A stretch of DNA of 64,000 bases from Flavobacterium sp. 90 (GTDB taxonomy: Bacteria; Bacteroidota; Bacteroidia; Flavobacteriales; Flavobacteriaceae), in assembly GCF_004339525.1 (NCBI RefSeq), contig NZ_SMGE01000001.1, positions 4,526,001 to 4,590,000 on the forward strand. The letters run 5' to 3'. Of this stretch, positions 57,217 through 64,000 are shown piece after piece (positions within the stretch are counted from its first letter, which is position 1; every line of letters starts with the position of its first letter). The position numbers and the translations under genes are program-made. The notes under the pieces were generated by a model. The model worked only from the letters and a program-made list of their open reading frames with translations. It searched no databases and was not told the origin of the DNA.

Positions 57217-59052
57217 ATGTCATTCAAAATTATCTTTTGTTCATTGATTCTTTTAGTTCTGATTTCCTGCAAAACAGAGCAGCATTCTAATGAAAAAAAG
57301 ATCCAAATCGCTTTTATAGCCGATGTTCATTTACAAGATATTTTTGCAAAATTTGAAGACAACAATTATCAGGGAATCAAAAATCCGGTTACGGGCGAAT
57401 ATGCCAATATCAGAACGATGGATTCCCAACTGCATTCGACCAGAATTTTCAATGAAAATTATTTTGCCTTTTTAGAAGCCTTAAATGATATCGTGAAAAG
57501 AGGCATCAAACAAGTTGTACTTCCGGGCGATTTTAGCGATGACGGACAACCTGTTCACGTACGCGGATTACGAAAAATACTCAACGAATATTCCCAAAAA
57601 TACGGAATCTCATTTTTTGTAACGACCGGGAATCATGATGTTGTAAGACCATTTTCGCAAGATGCCGTTAAAACTGATTTTCTGGGTAAAGGTGGAAAAG
57701 AGCAAATTATCAGCAGTTTAGCAAACAATTTCAATAAAAGTAAAAGTGAACTGGAACCAGTCATTACAGCCGATATAAAAAACTGGGGTTATAAGGAAAC
57801 CATTCACGAAATGAGAGATTTTGGTTTTTTTCCAAAAAAGACTGATTTGTATTGGGAAACGCCTTTTTCAAATTACACATATGAGCATTATAATTTTGAA
57901 GAAGCTCAAAAAGAATCTGCTTTAGAAAAAAGAACGTATGTAATTAAAAATACCAATTTGTCTCTTCCGGATGCGAGTTATTTGGTTGAACCAATTAAAG
58001 GAATCTGGCTTTTGGCAATTGATGCCAATGCTTATGTGCCGAACGATAAATTATCAGGAAAACCAGATGATCCGCATGATTTTTCTGGAGCGAATACAGG
58101 TTATAATAATGTTCTAATTTATAAAAGTCATTTACTAAACTGGGTCAAAAAAGTTTCCGCGGAAGCGAAACAAAAAGGAAAAATACTGATCGCTTTCAGT
58201 CATTATCCAATGGTTGAATTTAATGACAATGCATCGCCGGAATTAAAACAGCTATTTGGTGCCGATAAAATGCAATTGCAAAGAGTTCCAGATGAAGCAG
58301 TTGCGCAACAATTTGCAGATGCAGGAATTCAGATTCATTTTGGCGGACATATGCATATCAATGATACGGGCGTAAGAACATCAGCAAAAGGAAATACATT
58401 GTTTAATATTCAAACGCCATCACTTGCAGCATATATGCCCGCGTATAAAATATTGACCATTCATTCTGCTTCTGAACTTGAAGTTGAAACTGTTGTAATT
58501 GGCAAAGTCAATAAATTCAATAGTTTATTTCCTTTTTATGAAGAAGAATATGCTCATTTACAAAATAGTAAAAGCAATTTTATTTGGAATAAAGAAATCT
58601 TAAAAGCAAAGGATTATAAAGAATTTACCACTTGGCATTTAAAAGAATTAGTACGATTAAGGTTTTTGCCCGAAGATTTTCCTGCCGAATTTTTAAAGTC
58701 AATTGTAAACCTTTCAGGTAAAGATTTATTGCTAATAAATAAAAATGTTTCAGAAATTGATAAAGAGCTGCAATCAAATTCTTTAACAATTTCTGATTTC
58801 GAATCATGGACGGGTTTTGATATGATTTTCGATTTTTACCGCTTAAAAAATGCCGATGAATTAGCCATTCCTGAAATCGGAAGCAAGAGATTAAAACAAT
58901 ATGAATTGGTTTGCAGGCAGTTAAAAAAATCAAATGATTCAAAATTGATTTTATGGGCACAAATATTTTTGAAGACCATGAATGGCGAGCCTTCCGATCA
59001 TTTTAAGATTGATTTAAAAAATAATAAAATTGATAATTTATCTGTTAAATAA
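57217..59052 (+). CDS. Calcineurin-like metallophosphoesterase, lipoprotein
   Basis: The 611-residue protein starts with a lipoprotein signal (LILLVLISCKTE, Cys near residue 18). All five metal-binding blocks of the calcineurin-like fold are present: DVHLQD near 36, GDFSDDG near 109, GNHD near 141, SHYP near 328 and GGHMHIND near 386. It would hydrolyse phosphomonoesters or phosphodiesters in the envelope using two metal ions. A C-terminal extension of about 170 residues has no recognised motif. The position between glycosidases and the regulator suggests it removes phosphate-linked groups from the glycan, such as mannose phosphate, ethanolamine phosphate or inositol phosphate. That is inference. 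Confidence 0.85.
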   Translation: MSFKIIFCSLILLVLISCKTEQHSNEKKIQIAFIADVHLQDIFAKFEDNNYQGIKNPVTGEYANIRTMDSQLHSTRIFNENYFAFLEALNDIVKRGIKQVVLPGDFSDDGQPVHVRGLRKILNEYSQKYGISFFVTTGNHDVVRPFSQDAVKTDFLGKGGKEQIISSLANNFNKSKSELEPVITADIKNWGYKETIHEMRDFGFFPKKTDLYWETPFSNYTYEHYNFEEAQKESALEKRTYVIKNTNLSLPDASYLVEPIKGIWLLAIDANAYVPNDKLSGKPDDPHDFSGANTGYNNVLIYKSHLLNWVKKVSAEAKQKGKILIAFSHYPMVEFNDNASPELKQLFGADKMQLQRVPDEAVAQQFADAGIQIHFGGHMHINDTGVRTSAKGNTLFNIQTPSLAAYMPAYKILTIHSASELEVETVVIGKVNKFNSLFPFYEEEYAHLQNSKSNFIWNKEILKAKDYKEFTTWHLKELVRLRFLPEDFPAEFLKSIVNLSGKDLLLINKNVSEIDKELQSNSLTISDFESWTGFDMIFDFYRLKNADELAIPEIGSKRLKQYELVCRQLKKSNDSKLILWAQIFLKTMNGEPSDHFKIDLKNNKIDNLSVK

Positions 59053-59057
59053 TTTTG
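59030..59057 (+). promoter_or_regulatory. Candidate promoter of the hybrid two-component regulator
   Basis: TAATTTTG (59050-59057) fits the TAnnTTTG -7 box and a TTG at 59030-59032 stands 17 bases before it, slightly closer than usual. The start codon follows 47 bases downstream. The boxes overlap the end of the phosphoesterase gene. Confidence 0.4.
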
Positions 59058-59104
59058 ATATTTATTAAATCAAAAAGATTAAATTGCATTTATAATTTAT
59101 TTTC

Positions 59105-62100
59105 ATGAGACAAAAGCCTTTTATATTATTCTTGTTTTTTGCCATTTTTTATCATTCTTATTCACAGAATATAAAATTTGCGCATTATAATGACAATAAT
59201 GGATTGTCTCATAATTCAGTACGACATATTGTGCAGGATAAAAAAGGTTTTATGTGGTTTGGAACATTCTCAGGATTAAATCGTTTCGACGGTTATCAGT
59301 TCAAAAACTACATGAGTTCTACTCCGGGGAAAAATAAATTGTACAATGACGATATTACAGCTTTAGAACTGGATGAAGAGTCAAATCACTTGTGGATTGG
59401 CACTCGAAAAGGACTGACACTTTTTAAAATGGACACTCATGTATTTACTACTTTTTATAATAAAAAAGAAGATCCAAACAGCCTTCCTGACGATGAAGTC
59501 AGAGCAGTTTATGTAGATAAATTTAAAAGAGTCTGGGTAGGAACCAAAACAAAAGGAGTGTATTTATTCTTTTTGAAAGAAAACCGATTCGAGAAAATTC
59601 AGCTTAAAGGTTTCGATTACGTAAAAGAAATTTTTGAAGACAAAAAAGGCAATATCTGGATTGGAAGTTATGAAAAATCTGGTGTTGCAAAAATAACGAT
59701 GGATGCAAAAGGAGCAATTGTCAGAATTAACACTTACACGCTTTCTGTTCCAAATTCGAACATAAAAAATCCATATCTTAATTTTATTTATGAAGATGCC
59801 AAATCGGATATTTTTGTTGGAACCCGCGAAGGTTTGTACAAATTAGACAAAGCCAGCAATCAATTTGTCAATTTATATATTGAGAATAAAGAGATCAGAG
59901 GCGCTTTAGGTCCGTATTTTTTATCAGTTGCCCGTGCTCCTGACGGAAAATATTGGGTTGGAACTTTAGGAGGATTGTTGGTTTGTAATCAATTAGAAGA
60001 CATTCAAAAAGGAAAATACAAATGGTATTATTCTATTTTATCAGATGATACTTCGCTTATAGATAATTTAATTTCGGCACTTTATTTTGATGCTTCCGGA
60101 GTTTTATGGATCGGAACTGAAGACGGATTAGATAAATACGATCCTTATGAAAATCAATTCACTTTAAATAAAGATATATCACGTTCCATAGGAAATCAGG
60201 CGCCGCGTATAAGGGGTTTTGCTAAAACCTATGATGAAAAAGTGATTGTGGCAACCTATCATAACGGACTTTTTATTTCTAATATAAAAGGCTCGACTCC
60301 TTTGCACAACACGGGAAAAGATATCGCAAGTATTTATTCTGATGACGGAAAGATTTTTTACTGCGGTCTGTGGGATGGTAATATTTTAGTTTACAATTAT
60401 AGCACAAATTCTTCAAGAGAAATTCAAACAGGATTTGAAAAATCTCCCGTTTTTGCTTTTGCCAAGATTGGAGACGATTCTATGATTGTGGGGTCTTTTG
60501 GAGAAGGAGCAGTAATCCTGAATACCAAAACATTGCAAGTAGAGAGTTCAAAAGGAAAACTTTTGCCTGGTTTTCAGATAAATGCGATAGAAAGAGACGT
60601 TAAAGATAATGTTTGGTTTGCTACCGAAACCGGAGTTGTAAAATACAACATCAATTCAGGAAAAATAGAAACCTATTCGTCCCTGTTTATCAAAGAAAAA
60701 GGAGTACCGCATGATGAAAATGTCAGCGATGTTTTAGTAGATGCAAAAGGAAAAATATGGGCTTCAACACGTTTTGGGCTTTGTTTGTTCAATGCCAGGG
60801 AAAACGAATTTGAACCTGTAAAGAAACTTAAAGAACTTTCTGGTAAATGGATTACCGATATTCTATCAGATGCAAATGGAAATTTGTGGCTGAATATCAA
60901 TAACAATAATATTGCCTTTGTTAAATCTAACTTAAAAGACATTAGTATTTATCATGTAAACAGTGGTAATAGATTGGACGTTTTTAGTTCAAGCGGCTTT
61001 TTTTATTTTAATAATTCTAATATTTTTCTTGGAGGTAAAAATGGAATTATTTCTTTTTCACCGCCTGCAATGAAAAGAAATAAATGGTCACCGTTACCTG
61101 TTATTTCCGAATTTAAAATTCAGAATGAAGAAGTATTTCCAGAAATGGAGATCAATGGAGAAATTCCGCTTTCAAAAGATTTGAATTATGGAAAAGATAT
61201 AGAACTGTCACATAAAAACCGCAATTTTTCGATTCAGTTTTCCGCTCCTTCTTTCGCAAATGAAAAACTGAATAAGTTTCAATATATGCTCGAAGGTTTT
61301 GATAAACATTGGATTACAGCAAATAGTACTTCGAGAATTGTTCAATATACGAACCTTTATCCCGGAAATTATGTATTCAAAATAAGATCAAGCAACAGCG
61401 ACGGATATTGGAGCAAAACGGTTTCGTATAAAATAAAAATTCTTCCGCCTTTCTGGTTGACGCCAACTTCTTTTTTACTGTTTTTTGCACTTTTATTTGG
61501 CATTTTTTATTTTGTTAGAAAAGAAATAAAAAACCGTATTCGTTTAAAACAAGAACTTCTTACCGAAAAAGTAAACAGAGAACATGATATTAAGTTAAAT
61601 AATGAAAAGTTGCGTTTCTTCACCAACATTTCGCATGAATTAAGAACGCCGTTGACACTGATTTTAGGTCCCGCAAAACAGCTGTTAGATGAAAGCAGCA
61701 ACGCAACCGATTATGAAAAAAGCAGATACAATCTAATTTATCAAAATGCCAGCAGATTGCTGAATCTGGTCAATCAGGTATTGGATTTTAGAAAAGCACA
61801 ATCAGGTGAATTGAAACTGAAAGTGACTAAAACGGATATTCTTGCTTACTCGAAAAATATTTTTGATTCCTTTAAGGAAATGGCTTATAATAAAAAGATT
61901 AAGCTCAATTTTATTACTGAAGATAATGAAATAAACGGCTGGCTGGATAACGATAAGTACGATAAAATTCTATATAATTTATTATCGAATGCCCTAAAGT
62001 TTACCAACAAAAACGGAAACGTAGATTTGTATATCAGGCTGAAAGATACTGTTGAAGAAATTTTAGTGATCGAAGTTACCGATGATGGAATTGGAATTCC

Positions 62101-63142
62101 GCTAAAAAGTCAGGATAAAATTTTCAAACGATTTTATCAGGCAACAAACAGTAAAGCCAATAATACCGGATCGGGTATTGGTTTGTCATTGGTAAAATCT
62201 TTAGTGGCTATCCATAAAGGAATTATTTCGGTAGAAAGTACACAAGGAAAAGGAAGTACATTTAGGGTCGAAATTCCGATTGACCGTGATTCTTATGAGC
62301 ATAAAGAGGTGTTTGAATACGCCCTTAAAAATGACAATCTTAGTATGCTGATTCCGGAAAAAGCAGCTAAGAAAATCATCCAGAATACCGATCTTAAAGA
62401 GAAAATATTAGTAATTGAAGACAACAGCGAACTTAGAAAATATCTGGTCGACTATTTGTCTGATTATTACAAAGTTTATGACGCAGAAAACGGAGAAGAA
62501 GGTTTGAAAATCTGCCGACAAATTAAACCAATTTTATGTGTTGCCGATGTTATGATGCCCGTTATGGACGGATTAGAGTTTTGCCGACAACTTAAAAATG
62601 ATGAATTCATTAGTCATATTCCGGTTGTGATGCTTACTGCGCTTTCCGAAAATATGGATAAAGTAAAAGGGTATGACATGGGTGCTGATGGATATTTAGT
62701 TAAACCTTTTGAGCCATTATTACTTAAAACGGTGATTGAAAATATGATCAAATCAAGATTAGAACTTAAACAAAAATTCTCCGGCGAAGTAGAAGGCAAA
62801 ATAAGTATGCTGACACATTCTCCAATAGATGAGGAATTTATGGAAAAAGTGACGAATCTTATCAATGATAACTTAAGTGAAGTAGATCTTTCTACGGAAT
62901 TACTATGCGATAAATTGGGCGTGAGTTCTTCTAAATTATATCGAAAAATTAAGGAATTGACCGATTTGGCGCCAAATGAATTTATTAGAACTATTCGCTT
63001 AAAAAAATCAGCAGAACTCCTTAAAACCAAAAAGTATAATGTTTCTGAAGTAACCAATCTCGTAGGTTTCAACGATCCTTTATATTTCAGTAGATGTTTT
63101 AAAAAACAATTTGGTTTCCCGCCAAGCAAATTAATCAATTAA
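59105..63142 (+). CDS. Hybrid two-component system sensor kinase/AraC-type regulator (HTCS)
   Basis: The 1345-residue inner-membrane protein senses a glycan breakdown product and activates the locus. Order of parts: signal peptide (to about 21), a periplasmic sensor of Reg_prop propeller repeats (about 25-690, repeated WIGT/WVGT phrases) and a Y_Y_Y domain (about 700-780). A membrane helix (about 782-805) follows, then HisKA with the phosphorylated His in NISHELRTPL (near 845) and an ATPase domain with NTGSGIGLSLV (near 1018). A receiver comes next with the phospho-acceptor Asp in ADVMMPVMDG (near 1146), and an AraC-type helix-turn-helix closes the protein (about 1240-1345). It is full length for the family and located at the end of the locus it probably controls. 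Confidence 0.95.
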   Translation: MRQKPFILFLFFAIFYHSYSQNIKFAHYNDNNGLSHNSVRHIVQDKKGFMWFGTFSGLNRFDGYQFKNYMSSTPGKNKLYNDDITALELDEESNHLWIGTRKGLTLFKMDTHVFTTFYNKKEDPNSLPDDEVRAVYVDKFKRVWVGTKTKGVYLFFLKENRFEKIQLKGFDYVKEIFEDKKGNIWIGSYEKSGVAKITMDAKGAIVRINTYTLSVPNSNIKNPYLNFIYEDAKSDIFVGTREGLYKLDKASNQFVNLYIENKEIRGALGPYFLSVARAPDGKYWVGTLGGLLVCNQLEDIQKGKYKWYYSILSDDTSLIDNLISALYFDASGVLWIGTEDGLDKYDPYENQFTLNKDISRSIGNQAPRIRGFAKTYDEKVIVATYHNGLFISNIKGSTPLHNTGKDIASIYSDDGKIFYCGLWDGNILVYNYSTNSSREIQTGFEKSPVFAFAKIGDDSMIVGSFGEGAVILNTKTLQVESSKGKLLPGFQINAIERDVKDNVWFATETGVVKYNINSGKIETYSSLFIKEKGVPHDENVSDVLVDAKGKIWASTRFGLCLFNARENEFEPVKKLKELSGKWITDILSDANGNLWLNINNNNIAFVKSNLKDISIYHVNSGNRLDVFSSSGFFYFNNSNIFLGGKNGIISFSPPAMKRNKWSPLPVISEFKIQNEEVFPEMEINGEIPLSKDLNYGKDIELSHKNRNFSIQFSAPSFANEKLNKFQYMLEGFDKHWITANSTSRIVQYTNLYPGNYVFKIRSSNSDGYWSKTVSYKIKILPPFWLTPTSFLLFFALLFGIFYFVRKEIKNRIRLKQELLTEKVNREHDIKLNNEKLRFFTNISHELRTPLTLILGPAKQLLDESSNATDYEKSRYNLIYQNASRLLNLVNQVLDFRKAQSGELKLKVTKTDILAYSKNIFDSFKEMAYNKKIKLNFITEDNEINGWLDNDKYDKILYNLLSNALKFTNKNGNVDLYIRLKDTVEEILVIEVTDDGIGIPLKSQDKIFKRFYQATNSKANNTGSGIGLSLVKSLVAIHKGIISVESTQGKGSTFRVEIPIDRDSYEHKEVFEYALKNDNLSMLIPEKAAKKIIQNTDLKEKILVIEDNSELRKYLVDYLSDYYKVYDAENGEEGLKICRQIKPILCVADVMMPVMDGLEFCRQLKNDEFISHIPVVMLTALSENMDKVKGYDMGADGYLVKPFEPLLLKTVIENMIKSRLELKQKFSGEVEGKISMLTHSPIDEEFMEKVTNLINDNLSEVDLSTELLCDKLGVSSSKLYRKIKELTDLAPNEFIRTIRLKKSAELLKTKKYNVSEVTNLVGFNDPLYFSRCFKKQFGFPPSKLIN

Positions 63143-63164
63143 TTATGCTAATCAAGAGTTCAGA

Positions 63165-63316
63165 TGTGCCTTTAGGCACTACATATTGGTAGAAAACAAG
63201 AACAGAAATGTATTTAGCGTGCCGTAGGTACGCAATAGTTATCATTTGTTGCGTACCTACGGCACGCCAATGTATTACGAACCTAATTGCTACCAATATG
63301 TAGTGCCTATAGGCAC
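63165..63316. repeat. Large double inverted repeat (REP-like)
   Basis: An outer inverted repeat of about 27 bases (63166-63192 with 63290-63316, one mismatch) encloses a perfect 19-bp inverted repeat (63217-63235 with 63249-63267). The whole unit can fold into a long branched hairpin. It lies directly behind the regulator gene and may also act as its terminator. Confidence 0.85.
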
Positions 63317-63391
63317 AAATTGCAGACTTTAAATCTTTGATTGGCATTAATTATACAGCCACAAATTTTTTTGACAAATCTTTTGAAGAAC

Positions 63392-63495
63392 ATAGCCCAA
63401 GGTTTCAACCTTGGGAGCACAATGCAAATCCGCAATGCATATCCGTAAACAAATTTTCCTTCACGATGTCTCCCATGGTTGAAACCACGGGCTAT
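63392..63495. repeat. Second inverted repeat in the HTCS-inositol oxygenase gap
   Basis: Arms of 25 bases (63392-63416 with 63471-63495, about 22 matching) contain the phrases agccc and ggtttcaacc, a repeat type unlike the one before it. No gene is present between 63143 and 63646. Confidence 0.75.
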
Positions 63496-63646
63496 GGTTG
63501 AAATGCTATAAAATCAAATAATTAGCTAAAAAAACATGTAAAAATCCTATAATAATCAAAATCATCCATGTTTTTGATGTATTAATCCATTTTGAACGGT
63601 GTAGGTAATTCTATTTTTGTCTTATAACTTATAACTTTTTAGCACT

Positions 63647-64000
63647 ATGAAAAAGCATATAGACACAGATAATCCGTTGAATAATTTAGATGAATGGGAA
63701 GACGATTTGTTATTGCGATATCCTGATCCTTCTGAAAGTACGCCGGAAAAAACAAAAGAAGAATTCAGGAATTATGTCGATTCGGAAAGAGTAGAAACGG
63801 TTAAGGAATTTTACAGAATTAACCATATCTATCAAACGTATGATTTTGTGTGCAGCAAAGAGCAGGAGTTTTTACAATTCAATAAAAAGGAAATGTCAAT
63901 TTGGGAAGCCGTTGATTTTTTAAATACTCTTGTAGACGACAGCGATCCGGATATTGATTTAGATCAAACACAGCACCTTTTGCAAACTTCTGAAGCTATT
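63647..64000 (+). CDS. Myo-inositol oxygenase (MIOX) family, 3' partial
   Basis: The first 118 residues are in the window; the gene runs off the right edge. The sequence [19 protein letters not shown], then [29 protein letters not shown] and [12 protein letters not shown], matches the start of myo-inositol oxygenase. NH and DDSDPD hold the iron-binding region (His and Asp ligands). The enzyme opens the inositol ring with O2 to give D-glucuronate, using a diiron centre. It has no signal peptide, so it is cytoplasmic. It follows the regulator in the same direction, but a palindrome-rich gap of about 500 bases separates them, so membership of the locus is not certain. Confidence 0.88.
   Translation, partial: MKKHIDTDNPLNNLDEWEDDLLLRYPDPSESTPEKTKEEFRNYVDSERVETVKEFYRINHIYQTYDFVCSKEQEFLQFNKKEMSIWEAVDFLNTLVDDSDPDIDLDQTQHLLQTSEAI

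Overview
The window looks like a low-GC Bacteroidota chromosome, most likely Flavobacterium or a close relative. The reasons are AT-rich codon use, few Shine-Dalgarno sites, a SusC/SusD pair, a hybrid two-component regulator, OMP_b-brl-type TonB receptors and the palindromic repeats typical of flavobacterial intergenic DNA. All names are read from motifs by eye; no database search was run.

Region 1 (1-5.2 kb) is the left flank. It holds a membrane-anchored alpha/beta hydrolase (5' end outside the window), an ATP-grasp-like enzyme, an Sfp-type phosphopantetheinyl transferase ending at a strong terminator, and a convergent proline-iminopeptidase-like gene.

Region 2 (5.8-42.3 kb) is a large non-ribosomal peptide gene cluster, entirely on the + strand. 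It contains three NRPS genes: (C-lobe)-A-T-C-A-T-C-A-T; docking-C-A-T-C-A-T-C; and C-A-T-C. A TonB receptor sits between the first two. Specificity codes read from the sequence give Tyr, Orn, Gly, then Asp, Val, and a further Gly. After the second NRPS comes a tailoring block: two tandem haem-oxygenase-like diiron oxidases, an ATP-grasp ligase, an FAD/NAD(P)-binding protein, an Fe(II)/2-oxoglutarate oxygenase, a duplicated NTF2-like protein, a flavin monooxygenase and a 2-isopropylmalate-synthase paralogue. A degenerate transposase separates this from a type II thioesterase, a cyclic-peptide-type ABC exporter, the third NRPS and a second phosphopantetheinyl transferase. No NRPS carries a thioesterase domain; the second and third end in condensation domains, which suggests release by condensation or cyclisation.

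Region 3 (42.3-44.1 kb) is a scar. It holds a 3' remnant of the same hydrolase family that opens the window, a tRNA-3'-end-like fragment and two terminator-like hairpins. Together with the duplicated phosphopantetheinyl transferases, this suggests the cluster arose or moved by recombination between flanking repeats.

Region 4 (44.1-64 kb) is a polysaccharide-utilisation locus: GH89 alpha-N-acetylglucosaminidase, SusC, SusD, two GH92 alpha-mannosidases, a small secreted protein, a lipoprotein metallophosphoesterase, a hybrid two-component sensor/AraC regulator and, after a palindrome-rich gap, the start of a myo-inositol oxygenase gene. Alpha-mannosidase plus alpha-GlcNAcase plus phosphoesterase plus inositol oxygenase would suit a GPI-type glycan or decorated fungal mannoprotein as substrate.
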